Shown here piece after piece: positions 33,244 through 41,521 of a stretch of DNA of 58,591 nucleotides. The notes below the pieces were generated by a model. That model saw only the letters and a list, made by a program, of their open reading frames with translations, searched no databases and had not been told where the DNA came from. Origin of the DNA: an uncultured Oscillospiraceae bacterium (lineage in GTDB: Bacteria > Bacillota > Clostridia > Oscillospirales > Oscillospiraceae); assembly GCA_900763705.1 (NCBI GenBank), contig CAAFLG010000062.1, forward strand, positions 1 to 58,591, read 5' to 3'. How positions within the stretch are numbered: position 1 is the stretch's first letter; the number at the start of each line of letters is the position of its first letter. The translations under genes were made by a program, and so were the position numbers.

Positions 33244-33370
33244 GTTTTTCCCTCCGCAGCGCCGGCAGTCGCGGCGCATCATACTCTTTGGTTTCCATAA
33301 TACTTGAATTTCCGTTCATTTTCAATAGACTCGCTGACATTTTCCCGCATTTTCCGCAAAATATTTTCTC

Positions 33371-33399
33371 TTGTTATTCCCGCGCGCTTCGTATATAAT
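33371..33399 (+). promoter_or_regulatory. Promoter of the yloU-yloV-like pair
   Basis: TTGTTA (33371-33376), 17 bp and a perfect TATAAT (33394-33399). Confidence 0.8.
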
Positions 33400-33456
33400 G
33401 GTATGGAGTAGTAATATGGTCACATTTTATCGACCAGGGAGAAAGGAGTATCTTCC

Positions 33457-33807
33457 ATGATCAGGCTACAGACTGAAAAGGGCGAGATCAGCATTTCTGA
33501 CGCCGCTCTGTCCAATATTACCGGCGCCGCGGCCACAAGCTGCTTCGGCGTCAAGGGCATGGCCTACCGCTCCATGACGGACGGGCTTGTCCACCTACTG
33601 CGCCGCGAGGCGATGAGCAAGGGCGTGCGCATCATCCCCCACGAAGAGGGAGACATTTCCATCGAGCTGCACATCATCGTCGAGCACGGCGTCAACATCG
33701 CCGCCGTTTGCCGTTCGATCATCAATCAGGTGCGCTATATGGTCAGCGAAAACACAGGCGCGAACATCCGCAGCGTGGATGTCTGCGTCGACAGTATGAA
33801 TATCTAA
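33457..33807 (+). CDS. Asp23/Gls24 family protein (YloU-like)
   Basis: A 116-residue protein of the Asp23 family, with an N-terminal strand GEISISDAALSNITGAAATSCFGVKGM and a central VEHGVNIAAVCRSIINQVRYMV. Members are envelope-associated stress or housekeeping proteins of unclear biochemistry. It lies 22 bp before the DAK-type kinase gene, the conserved yloU-yloV order of Firmicutes. AGAAAGGAG precedes the ATG. Confidence 0.88.
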   Translation: MIRLQTEKGEISISDAALSNITGAAATSCFGVKGMAYRSMTDGLVHLLRREAMSKGVRIIPHEEGDISIELHIIVEHGVNIAAVCRSIINQVRYMVSENTGANIRSVDVCVDSMNI

Positions 33808-33829
33808 AAACCGAGGAGGACATCATCCC

Positions 33830-35509
33830 ATGCACGATACCATCAATGGTGCCATGTTCAAGGAGATGCTGCTCTTCGGCACCGTCTCCATCACACAGGC
33901 ACAGCAGGCCATCAACGACCTCAATGTATTCCCCGTGCCCGACGGCGACACGGGCACCAACATGAGCCTTACCATCCAGACCGCGGCACAGGAGCTCAAA
34001 AAGATCGAGCCCAAGACGGTCGACCAGGCCGCCTCCGTCACCGCCTCCGCGCTGCTGCGCGGCGCGCGCGGCAACTCGGGCGTCATTCTCTCGCTTCTCT
34101 TCCGCGGCGTTTCCAAGGAGCTCAAGGGCTGCACGGAGGCCGACGGCGCGGCTTTTGCCGCCGCGCTGCAAGAGGGTGTCGCCGCGGCGTACAATGCCGT
34201 GATGAAGCCTGCCGAGGGCACGATCCTGACCGTTTCGCGCCTTGCCGCCGAGCGGGCCGCGAGCGCCGCTGAGGAGCACAACAGCGTTGAATACGTCATC
34301 GAGCAGGCCATTGCGCAGGGCGAGATCACGCTCGCGCAGACGACCGACATGAACCCCGTTCTCAAAAAAGCGGGCGTAGTGGATGCCGGCGGCAAGGGCT
34401 TCCTGCTCATTCTCAGCGGCATGCTCAGCGCGCTGCGCGGCGAAGAACGTCCCGAGCTCACAGCGGAAGATACGCAGGAAAAGGCGGATTTTGCCATGCT
34501 TTCCGAAGAGGACATCACCTTCACGTTCGACACCGTGTTCATCGTCCGCAAGAGCGGACGCAGCATCGAGCCGTTCCGCAGATTTTTGGACGGCATCGGC
34601 GATTCGCTCGTCATCGGCGAGGACGACGAATCCTTCAAGGTCCACGTCCACACCGACATTCCCGGCGAGGCGCTGACCGAGGCGCAGAAGTACGGCACGC
34701 TCGAGCTTGCAAAAATCGAGAATATGCGCACGCAGGCCCAGCAGCTCGCCTCCGGCGGCAAGGCGCAGTCCACCGACGACCTCGACGCCATCGAGGAAGA
34801 GCTTGAAAACGCCGAAGCGGAGGACAGCACCGAAGAGGCCGCGCCCGAGAAGGACTACGGCTTCCTCGCCGTCTGCGCGGGCGACGGGCTTGCCGGCGTC
34901 TTCACCGACCTTGGCGCCGACGGCGTCATCAGCGGCGGGCAGACCATGAACCCCTCGACCGAGAGCATCCTCAAGGAGATCAGAAAGGTCCCGGCGCACA
35001 CCGTTTTCGTCCTGCCGAACAACAAGAACATCATCATGGCCGCGCAGCAGTGCGCGGGTCTTACGGAGAAGAAGGTCGTTGTCATCCCCACGGCCTCCGT
35101 CCCGCAGGGCATCAGCGCGATGATGGCCGTCGACCCCGACGCCGAAAGTGCCGAGGTCATCGAGCAGGCCATGACCGACGCGGCGCAGCGCGTTTCCACC
35201 GCGCAGATCACCTATGCCGCGCGCAACTCGGACTTTGACGGCTTCGACATTCACGAGGGCGACTATCTCGCCCTGCTGGACGGCAAGCTCCTCGGCACCG
35301 ACCGCGACGTTTCTGCCCTGCTTGAGAACCTTTCCGACGTGGCTGCCGAGCGCGACGCGGAATTCATCACCGTTTTCTACGGCGAGGATGTGAGCGAGGA
35401 GGACGCGCAGAAAGCAAGCGCCGTCTTCACCCACAGATGCCCGGACGCCGAGATCAGCCTGATCCGCGGCGGCCAGCCGGTCTACTACTATATCATTTCG
35501 ATCGAATAA
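33830..35509 (+). CDS. DAK-domain protein YloV / fatty acid kinase subunit A-like
   Basis: A 559-residue protein. The N-terminal DhaL-like nucleotide-binding domain (~1-195) has NDLNVFPVPDGDTGTNMSLT and LRGARGNSGVILSLLFRG. The middle and C-terminal parts match the FakA/YloV architecture, with FDTVFIVRK and a DegV-like C-terminus. In Staphylococcus FakA phosphorylates fatty acids bound by FakB. No fakB is nearby. It is paired with the Asp23-type gene. A hydrophilic acidic linker (~320-345) separates the domains. Confidence 0.88.
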   Translation: MHDTINGAMFKEMLLFGTVSITQAQQAINDLNVFPVPDGDTGTNMSLTIQTAAQELKKIEPKTVDQAASVTASALLRGARGNSGVILSLLFRGVSKELKGCTEADGAAFAAALQEGVAAAYNAVMKPAEGTILTVSRLAAERAASAAEEHNSVEYVIEQAIAQGEITLAQTTDMNPVLKKAGVVDAGGKGFLLILSGMLSALRGEERPELTAEDTQEKADFAMLSEEDITFTFDTVFIVRKSGRSIEPFRRFLDGIGDSLVIGEDDESFKVHVHTDIPGEALTEAQKYGTLELAKIENMRTQAQQLASGGKAQSTDDLDAIEEELENAEAEDSTEEAAPEKDYGFLAVCAGDGLAGVFTDLGADGVISGGQTMNPSTESILKEIRKVPAHTVFVLPNNKNIIMAAQQCAGLTEKKVVVIPTASVPQGISAMMAVDPDAESAEVIEQAMTDAAQRVSTAQITYAARNSDFDGFDIHEGDYLALLDGKLLGTDRDVSALLENLSDVAAERDAEFITVFYGEDVSEEDAQKASAVFTHRCPDAEISLIRGGQPVYYYIISIE

Positions 35510-35523
35510 GGCAAAAAACGCAG

Positions 35524-35553
35524 CACCGGAGCGGTCTTAAGACCGCTCCGGTG
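35524..35553 (+). terminator. Terminator of the yloU-yloV-like operon
   Basis: A perfect 15-bp palindrome (CACCGGAGCGGTCTT / AAGACCGCTCCGGTG) 14 bp past the stop. The following T-run is short. Confidence 0.75.
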
Positions 35554-35577
35554 TTTCCCTTGCCCGCAGAGCCTTCT

Positions 35578-36159
35578 TCAAAGGCAGCGCATCCGCCTGC
35601 CGAGCAGTCGCATCAGGATGTCCGCGTGGCGGTATTCATCCGCGCTCATCGCCGCAAAGAGCTTGCCGAGGCACAGATCGAGCGTCTCTTCGCCTGCGCG
35701 GGCATAGTTGTAGCCGCCGCAGGCTTCGGCGTGGTAGCGCTCGCGCAGCAGCGCGCAGAGGCTGCCCGTGTCTGGCTGCTCCACGCACACGCGCGGGCAG
35801 TAGGCCTTTCCCGTGATGAGATAGATCGCGGCGGCGAGGTCGCGCGCGTGGCGTTTTTCATCCTCGCTCATCGCGCGAAGCACGCCCCTCATCTCGCGCG
35901 GCAGAACAGACGCAAGATGGGCATAGAGCTGCGCGTCGCCCAGCTCCTCGCGCAAAAAGCCCTGCAATACCTCGATCGTCCCCACCGCGTCGCTGCCCAT
36001 GCAGCAGGGGTCCTGCTGCGCGCCGGGCAATGCAAGCTCCTGTTCTTCCGTCTGCGGCGCTGCCGGCGCGGGATACACATCCTCCCCCGGGCAGACGCGC
36101 TTCCACACCTCGCGGCAGCGGATGGGATCATAGGCGCAGTTTTTCTCGGAATTTGTCAT
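35578..36159 (-). CDS. Ferritin-like di-iron (rubrerythrin-type) protein
   Basis: A 193-residue protein. The C-terminal ~125 residues form a four-helix bundle with two metal sets: Glu in REELGDAQLY with EKRH (ExxH), and Glu in RERYHAEA with EYRH (ExxH). No rubredoxin CxxC domain is present. The N-terminus has scattered Cys (CAYDP, RVCPGE, DPCC). A peroxide or iron-handling role is likely from the family. It is next to, and divergent from, the suf operon, which suits iron homeostasis. AGGAG sites precede the ATG. Confidence 0.75.
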   Translation of the reverse strand: MTNSEKNCAYDPIRCREVWKRVCPGEDVYPAPAAPQTEEQELALPGAQQDPCCMGSDAVGTIEVLQGFLREELGDAQLYAHLASVLPREMRGVLRAMSEDEKRHARDLAAAIYLITGKAYCPRVCVEQPDTGSLCALLRERYHAEACGGYNYARAGEETLDLCLGKLFAAMSADEYRHADILMRLLGRRMRCL

Positions 36160-36320
36160 CCTCCCGTCTCCTTTCCAAGTTAGGCTTTCGCTCCCATCCT
36201 ATGCGCCCGCCGCCAAAGCGCCACCGCCGCAAAAAGAAAATATCAAATTGCTTACGCCGCTCGTTGATTTTTTCCTGTTTTTCTGTTAAACTACAATTGT
36301 TTTGTATTTTTGTGCATTTT

Positions 36321-36334
36321 GTTGCAATTGCAAC
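36321..36334. promoter_or_regulatory. 14-bp palindrome, candidate operator of the suf operon
   Basis: GTTGCAATTGCAAC is a perfect palindrome directly upstream of the putative -35 of sufC. It looks like a dimeric repressor site (for example an Rrf2-type or other regulator); the protein is not identified. Confidence 0.55.
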
Positions 36335-36363
36335 TTTTCATTTTCTGCCATCCGGTCTATGCT
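36335..36363 (+). promoter_or_regulatory. Putative suf promoter
   Basis: TTTTCA (36335-36340), 17 bp and TATGCT (36358-36363). Both hexamers are imperfect; a second TATGCT begins five bases later. Confidence 0.5.
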
Positions 36364-36406
36364 ATGCTTAAACCGCAGGCAGTTTCTGTAAGGAGGTCTT
36401 CTTTTC

Positions 36407-37132
36407 ATGCTGGAACTGGAGCACATCAGCTACACCGTCTCCACCCCCGAGGGCGAGCAGACGATCTTAAAGGACATTTCCATCACCATCCCCGACCGCA
36501 AGCTCATCGTCTTCACCGGCCCCAACGGCGGCGGCAAGACGACGCTCGCCAAGGTCATCATGGGCCTTGTCACGCCCACAGGCGGCCGCATCCTCTACAA
36601 CGGGCAGGACATCACGCATCTCGGCATCACTGAGCGCGCGCGCCTCGGCATCAGCTACGGCTTCCAGCAGCCGCCGCGCTTCAAGGGCATCACCGTGCGC
36701 GATCTTCTGACCATCGCCTCGGGCGATGACAGCCTCAGCAAGGACAAGTGCTGCAAGTATCTCACGCAGGTGGGTCTCTGCGCCAACGACTATCTCGACC
36801 GCGAGGTGGATGTTTCCCTCTCCGGCGGCGAGGTCAAGCGCATCGAGATCGCAACGCTCCTTGCCCGCGGCAGCGAGACGATGATCTTCGACGAGCCGGA
36901 GGCCGGCATTGACCTCTGGAGCTTCGCGCGCCTGACCGAGACCTTCGAGCAGCTGCGCCGTCAGGAGACAGCCACGATGATCATCATCTCCCACCAGGAG
37001 CGCATCATCCAGCTGGCCGACGAGATCATCGTCGTCAGCGGCGGCGAGCTGAAGCATCGCGGCAGCACCAAGGAAATTTTCCCGCTCATCATGGCGGACA
37101 CGCTGGGCTCCTGCCCGGTGCTGAACAAGTAA
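36407..37132 (+). CDS. sufC: SufC-type Fe-S assembly ATPase
   Basis: A 241-residue ABC ATPase without membrane segments. Walker A is GPNGGGKTT, the Q-loop region is GISYGFQQPPRFKG, the signature is LSGGEVKR and Walker B is MIFDEPEAGID. SufC energises conformational change in the SufB scaffold during Fe-S cluster assembly. AAGGAGG precedes the ATG. It is 15 bp before the SufB-like gene, and no sufS, sufU or sufD follows. Confidence 0.92.
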   Translation: MLELEHISYTVSTPEGEQTILKDISITIPDRKLIVFTGPNGGGKTTLAKVIMGLVTPTGGRILYNGQDITHLGITERARLGISYGFQQPPRFKGITVRDLLTIASGDDSLSKDKCCKYLTQVGLCANDYLDREVDVSLSGGEVKRIEIATLLARGSETMIFDEPEAGIDLWSFARLTETFEQLRRQETATMIIISHQERIIQLADEIIVVSGGELKHRGSTKEIFPLIMADTLGSCPVLNK

Positions 37133-37147
37133 GGAGGGTTTCACACT

Positions 37148-38071
37148 ATGATTACCGAGATCGACGCTTCCCTGCTTGAAAAGATCGCCGACCTGACGGG
37201 CAAGCCCGTCGGCGCGTTCAACATCCGAAAGGACAGCGGCTGCGAGGCACGCCAGTCCACCGAGCACATCGCCATCGACCCACAGCCGGAAGGCAAGAGC
37301 GGCATCGTCATCCGCATCAAGGACGGCACAAAGGGCGAGCAGTGCCACATCCCCGTCATCATCAGCAAGAGCGGTGTGACCGAAATGGTCTACAACGATT
37401 TCTACGTCGGCGAGAATTGCGACGTTGAGATCGTCGCAGGCTGCGGCATCCACAACTCCGGCTGCAACGAGAGCCGCCATGACGGCATCCACACCTTCTA
37501 CATTGGCAAAAACTCCCACGTACGCTATGTGGAAAAGCACTACGGCGAGGGTGACGGCAGCGGCACGCGCGTGATGAACCCCACCACCATCGTCTACCTC
37601 GACGAGGGCGCGACCATCCAGATGGATACCGTGCAGATCCGCGGCATCGACTCCACCGTGCGCAAGACGAAGATTGTCTGCGGCAAGGGCGCCGAGGCCG
37701 TCGTCACCGAGAGACTGCTGACGCACGGCAAGCAGCTTGCCGAGAGCGATATGGAGATCGAGCTCAACGGCGAGGACTCCCGCGGCCGCGTCATTTCGCG
37801 CTCCGTCGCGCAGGACGAGTCCAAGCAGGTCTTCCACCCCGTGGTCGTCGGCAACAGCAAGTGCTTCGGCCATGTGCAGTGCGACTCGATCATCATGGGC
37901 AAGGCAACGATCGAATCCGTCCCCGCCATCAGCGCCAACTCAACCGACGCGCAGCTCATCCACGAGGCCGCCATCGGCAAGATCGCGGGCGACCAGCTCT
38001 TGAAGCTCCAGACGCTGGGACTGACCGAGGAAGAGGCCGAGGACCGCATCCTCAAGGGCTTCCTCGCCTGA
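37148..38071 (+). CDS. sufB: Short SufB/SufD-type Fe-S scaffold protein
   Basis: A 307-residue protein, much shorter than classical SufB (~470). It is formed mainly of the beta-helix core (for example VGENCDVEIVAGCGIHNSG and YIGKNSHVRYVEKHYGEG) and ends in the helical HEAAIGKIAGDQLLKLQTLGLTEEEAEDRILKGFL, typical of SufB/D. Cys residues occur in the core, including GCGIH. With sufC it forms a two-gene system like the minimal SUF-like (SMS) machinery described in anaerobes. A classical SufD can be excluded only by phylogeny. Confidence 0.85.
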   Translation: MITEIDASLLEKIADLTGKPVGAFNIRKDSGCEARQSTEHIAIDPQPEGKSGIVIRIKDGTKGEQCHIPVIISKSGVTEMVYNDFYVGENCDVEIVAGCGIHNSGCNESRHDGIHTFYIGKNSHVRYVEKHYGEGDGSGTRVMNPTTIVYLDEGATIQMDTVQIRGIDSTVRKTKIVCGKGAEAVVTERLLTHGKQLAESDMEIELNGEDSRGRVISRSVAQDESKQVFHPVVVGNSKCFGHVQCDSIIMGKATIESVPAISANSTDAQLIHEAAIGKIAGDQLLKLQTLGLTEEEAEDRILKGFLA

Positions 38072-38085
38072 GCGACAAAACAGCA

Positions 38086-38121
38086 AAAAAACGAGATACC
38101 CGATCGGGTATCTCGTTTTTT
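38086..38121 (+). terminator. suf operon terminator
   Basis: A stem ACGAGATACCCGA / TCGGGTATCTCGT flanked by A6 and T6. It may also serve the convergent minus-strand gene. Confidence 0.88.
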
Positions 38122-38137
38122 CATTGCTATCGCTTTC

Positions 38138-38743
38138 TCAGTCGGCAAAATCAGGATAGCCTTCCTTGAGCGACTCATCATAGATCGCGCGCTCGCCGCC
38201 GATGAATTTGGGGCGCGTGCGCGCAGCCAGCAAAATGGCCTGACCGATATGTTTCTGCGCAAGGCGCACGGGAACGGCGACCTTTTTGAGGTGCATCCCG
38301 ATCAGCGTGCCGCCGATGTCAAGCCCCGCGTCGGCGCGGATCTCCTCGAGCGCCACGGGATGGCGGAACGCCTTGTACGCCGCCGTTGCAAAGGAGCTGC
38401 CCGCCTTGGGCTGGGGCAGAACGTTGACGATCTCACCGCCGGGTACGGCCTCGTGCTCCACGATGAGCGCGCGGTTCAGATGCTCGCAGCACTGGGCGGC
38501 GATGTAAACGCCCATGGGCGTAAAGACACTCGCTAAACCGCGGAAGATGGCATCCGCCACCTCCGGCGTCGACCAGCTGCCGACCTGATGGCCGACGACC
38601 TCACTCGTGCTGCATCCGACCACGACGATCTGGCCGCGGCGCAGATGCGCACTCTCCGCAAGCTCCCGTGCCGCGCACGCGGCCTCCTGCTCCACCTGCT
38701 CAACGAGCCGGTGGTTTTCCACTTCATGTATCACTCCTGCCAT
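38138..38743 (-). CDS. DUF436/TIGR01440 family protein (YwlG-like)
   Basis: A 201-residue cytoplasmic protein of a family conserved in Firmicutes but without a known activity. Typical stretches are IVVVGCSTSEVVGHQVGSWS, MGVYIAAQCCEHLNRALIVE, KAGSSFATAAYKAF and DAGLDIGGTLIGMHLKKVAVPV. AAAGGAAAGG precedes the ATG. It lies 28 bp downstream of the ECF S-component gene and is probably co-transcribed with it. Confidence 0.85.
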   Translation of the reverse strand: MAGVIHEVENHRLVEQVEQEAACAARELAESAHLRRGQIVVVGCSTSEVVGHQVGSWSTPEVADAIFRGLASVFTPMGVYIAAQCCEHLNRALIVEHEAVPGGEIVNVLPQPKAGSSFATAAYKAFRHPVALEEIRADAGLDIGGTLIGMHLKKVAVPVRLAQKHIGQAILLAARTRPKFIGGERAIYDESLKEGYPDFAD

Positions 38744-38771
38744 ATGCTATCCCTTTCCTTTCGAAATGAGA

Positions 38772-39281
38772 TCAGGCAGCCAGCTTCTGCGTCACCTTCG
38801 CGCGCTCAAGCACCGTCACAAGCACCACGCCGACCGCAAGGCCGACCGCGCCCTGGAAGATGTTGCCCGGGATGCTCGCCGCGGCAGCAAGGCCCTTGCC
38901 CAGCAGCATCGAGGCATAGCCGAAGTAGCCGAGCACCATCACGATCTCACCCACAACGCCGCTCGCGATGCGCGCAGCCGAACTGCGGCCGAGCTTTTCA
39001 TAGAGCAGCGCGGCAAGGAGCGCCACGAGGCCCTTGATGACGAGCGTGCCCGGGGCGTAGTGCGCATAGCCGAGGAACAGATCCGCGAGCATCGAGCCGA
39101 TGCCGCCGGCCGCAAAGCCGTACCACGGGCCGAGCAGCCAGCCCGAGAGCAGCACGAAGCAGTCGCCGAGGTTCACATAGCCCTGCATCGGGGAGGGGAT
39201 CTGCACGACCATCGTCGCTACGCAGACGAGCGCGGCAAGGAGGGCGGCAAGAACAAGCTTTCTGATCTTCTTATCATTCAT
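38772..39281 (-). CDS. ECF transporter S component, substrate unknown
   Basis: A 169-residue membrane protein with about five or six segments. The N-terminus KLVLAALLAALVCVATMVVQIPSP followed by YVNLGDCFVLLSGWLLGPWYGFAAGGIGSMLADLFLGY is typical of ECF S components, which capture vitamins or similar solutes for a shared EcfAAT module. The module itself is not in this window. The substrate cannot be read from sequence; pantothenate- or thiamine-type branches are possible. A promoter and a striking inverted repeat lie upstream. Confidence 0.8.
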   Translation of the reverse strand: MNDKKIRKLVLAALLAALVCVATMVVQIPSPMQGYVNLGDCFVLLSGWLLGPWYGFAAGGIGSMLADLFLGYAHYAPGTLVIKGLVALLAALLYEKLGRSSAARIASGVVGEIVMVLGYFGYASMLLGKGLAAAASIPGNIFQGAVGLAVGVVLVTVLERAKVTQKLAA

Positions 39282-39316
39282 GGTGGTTCGCTCCTTTGCT
39301 TTGTTGATTTGAGCGT

Positions 39317-39354
39317 ATTATACCGCGTTCTGGTATTATTTCTATAGCCAGAAC
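39317..39354 (-). promoter_or_regulatory. Promoter with inverted-repeat operator candidate of the ECF gene
   Basis: A perfect TATAAT -10 (39317-39322, minus) and, over the -35 region, the inverted repeat GTTCTGG (39327-39333) / CCAGAAC (39348-39354) with 14 bp between. The predicted leader is only ~30 nt, so control by a protein is likelier than by a riboswitch. Confidence 0.6.
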
Positions 39355-39391
39355 ATAGCAAAATATGCAGACCAGTTTGGCAAAGGAACGG

Positions 39392-39426
39392 AGAAAGCGG
39401 CGCAGCTGCCGCCGCGCCGCTTTCCG
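39392..39426 (-). terminator. Terminator after the acidic-tail protein gene
   Basis: GAAAGCGGCGC / GCGCCGCTTTC stem just past the stop at 39440; the following tract is only moderately T-rich. Confidence 0.65.
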
Positions 39427-39439
39427 TATCGCGCAAAAA

Positions 39440-39886
39440 TTATTCCTTGGACTCTTCCTCGCCGGCGGGCGCTTCTTCGCAGGGGCTGTCGCACTCCTTG
39501 CTTTCCTCCGCCGCAGGCGCTTCCTCGTCGCACTTCTTCTCGATCGTCACCTCGATGACAGGCTCCTTCTCCTTCTTGGCAGCGGCGGCCTCCGCCTTGG
39601 CTGCTTCGTAGGCTGCGAGCTTTTCCTGAGAATCCTTGATGGCAGCGACGATGTCGGCGACCGCCTCGGGCGCGTCGCCCTCGAGCGTGGAGACATACCA
39701 CTCGCCAAGGGCGCGGTAGTTCTTATCCATGCTGCGGCGCTCAGCGGCCATCTCGTATTCGATCTTGGCCTTATCGGCAACGGCATTTGCCTTTTCACCG
39801 GCAACAGCCGCTACCTGCTGCGCCTTCTCGGCGGCGACGAAAGCGACGTCCTGAACCTTCTTGCTGAAGTTATCGAAAAATGCCAT
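39440..39886 (-). CDS. Unknown helical protein with Cys-bearing acidic tail
   Basis: A 148-residue protein. Residues 1-95 are predicted helical and coiled (VAAEKAQQVAAVAGEKANAVADKAKIEYE). The last ~40 residues are strongly acidic with CDEE, ECDSPCEE and GEEESKE. I know no named family with certainty; short proteins starting MAFFDNFSKKV-like are common and uncharacterised in gut clostridia. A strong promoter with an inverted repeat stands upstream and a terminator follows, so it is a regulated single gene. Confidence 0.7.
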   Translation of the reverse strand: MAFFDNFSKKVQDVAFVAAEKAQQVAAVAGEKANAVADKAKIEYEMAAERRSMDKNYRALGEWYVSTLEGDAPEAVADIVAAIKDSQEKLAAYEAAKAEAAAAKKEKEPVIEVTIEKKCDEEAPAAEESKECDSPCEEAPAGEEESKE

Positions 39887-39913
39887 AGTAATGATCTCCT
39901 TTCAAACCCTCAC

Positions 39914-39960
39914 TTCGGTTTATTACTGTAAGTATAAGCTACCGAAGCTTTCTTTTCAAT
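39914..39960 (-). promoter_or_regulatory. Promoter and inverted repeat upstream of the acidic-tail protein
   Basis: TTGAAA (39955-39960), 17 bp and TATACT (39932-39937) on the minus strand. The inverted repeat CTTCGGT (39914-39920) / ACCGAAG (39942-39948) brackets the -10 region with 21 bp between arms. Confidence 0.7.
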
Positions 39961-40003
39961 GGACAAATTCTTATGAAACTATAAATTTTTTGTGACCATT
40001 CGC

Positions 40004-41509
40004 TTATTTTTCGATCCAGCCCTGCGAGCAGCCCACAGCGCGCTTCCAGCCGCGATACATCTCCTCGCACTCGAACTGCGCCCGCTCGGGCATGAAGACG
40101 CGCTCGCTGCGGCGGAGCGCGCAAAGCTCGTCTCTATCCTTCCACATGCCCACGGCCAGTCCCGCGAGCGACGCTGCGCCAAAAGCCGTCGTTTCGACCA
40201 TCGCGGGGCGGTCGACCGGGATGCGCAGAAGATCTGCCTGCAATTGCATCATGAGGTTGCTGACGCTCGCGCCGCCGTCCACGCGCAGACACGAAATTTC
40301 GCAGCCCGCGTCCTGACGCATCGCGGTCATGAGATCCGTCACCTGATAGGCAATCGATTCAAGCACCGCACGGGCGATGTGCGCCTTCGTCGTGCCGCGC
40401 GTGATGCCGACGATGCAGCCGCGCGCGTACATATCCCAATACGGCGCGCCAAGGCCTGTGAACGCCGGCACGAGATACACCCCGCCGGTATCGGGGACGC
40501 TCTCGGCAAGAACGTCGCACTCGTGCGAAGCCGAGATGATCTGCAGCTCGTCGCGCAGCCACTGGATGGCGGAGCCCGCGTTGAAGACGCTGCCCTCGAG
40601 GGCGTAGGTCGTCTCCCCGTTCAGGCTCCAGCCCACGGTCGTCACAAGTCCCGCGCGCGAGCGCACCGGCTGAGACCCCACGTTCATCAGCGTGAAGCAG
40701 CCCGTGCCGTAGGTATTTTTGGCCTGACCGCGCGCAAAGCAGCCCTGACCGAAGAGTGCCGCCTGCTGGTCGCCCGCCGCGCCGCAGATCGGCACGCCCG
40801 CGAGCGCCTCGAGCCCCTCGATGCCCTCCGCCACCGTGCCGTAAACCTCGGAGTTCGACACCGGGCGCGGCAGGATGTTCATCGGGATATCCAGCAGCGC
40901 GCAGAGCTCTTTGTCCCACGAAAGCGTGTGGATATTGAAGAGCATCGTGCGCCCGGCGTTGGAGTAGTCCGTCACATGGACCTTTCCGCCCGTGAGCTTC
41001 CAGATGAGCCACGTTTCCACCGTGCCGAAGAGAAGCTCGCCGCGCCCGGCCTTTTCCCGCGCGCCGGGAACATGGTCGAGCAGCCACTTGATCTTCGTGG
41101 CGGAGAAGTAGGCGTCGATCTGAAGGCCCGTTCGCTCGGCCACAAGCTCGCTCACGCCGGTTTTCTCGCGCAGACTGTCGGCAATGTCCGCCGTACGGCG
41201 GCACTGCCAGACGATGGCGTTATAGATGGGCTTGCCGCTCGCGCGGTCCCAGAGAATGGTCGTTTCGCGCTGGTTTGTGATGCCGATGCCCGCGACCTCG
41301 TGCGCGTGCCCCGACTCGCGCAGCGCCTGCGCGGCGACTTCGCGCTCGCTCTCCCAGATCTCCTCCGGGTCGTGCTCGACCCAGCCCGGCTGCGGATAGT
41401 GCTGCCGGAAGCCCTTCTGCGCATGGCCTGCAACGCTGCCGTCACGCGAAAAGAGAATGGCGCGCGAGCTGGTCGTGCCCTGATCGAGCGCCAAAATATA
41501 TTGCTGCAT
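40004..41509 (-). CDS. glpK: Glycerol kinase
   Basis: A 501-residue FGGY kinase that forms glycerol-3-phosphate. The N-terminal phosphate loop LALDQGTTSSRAILF, the middle signature NAIVWQCRRTADI, GAAGDQQAALFGQGCF and the adenosine motif YLVPAFTGLGAPYWD are present. The length is normal. No glpF or glpD lies next to it. The divergent neighbour is a monoacylglycerol-lipase-like hydrolase, which may supply glycerol (inference). Confidence 0.96.
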   Translation of the reverse strand: MQQYILALDQGTTSSRAILFSRDGSVAGHAQKGFRQHYPQPGWVEHDPEEIWESEREVAAQALRESGHAHEVAGIGITNQRETTILWDRASGKPIYNAIVWQCRRTADIADSLREKTGVSELVAERTGLQIDAYFSATKIKWLLDHVPGAREKAGRGELLFGTVETWLIWKLTGGKVHVTDYSNAGRTMLFNIHTLSWDKELCALLDIPMNILPRPVSNSEVYGTVAEGIEGLEALAGVPICGAAGDQQAALFGQGCFARGQAKNTYGTGCFTLMNVGSQPVRSRAGLVTTVGWSLNGETTYALEGSVFNAGSAIQWLRDELQIISASHECDVLAESVPDTGGVYLVPAFTGLGAPYWDMYARGCIVGITRGTTKAHIARAVLESIAYQVTDLMTAMRQDAGCEISCLRVDGGASVSNLMMQLQADLLRIPVDRPAMVETTAFGAASLAGLAVGMWKDRDELCALRRSERVFMPERAQFECEEMYRGWKRAVGCSQGWIEK

Positions 41510-41521
41510 GAAGATACCCCC

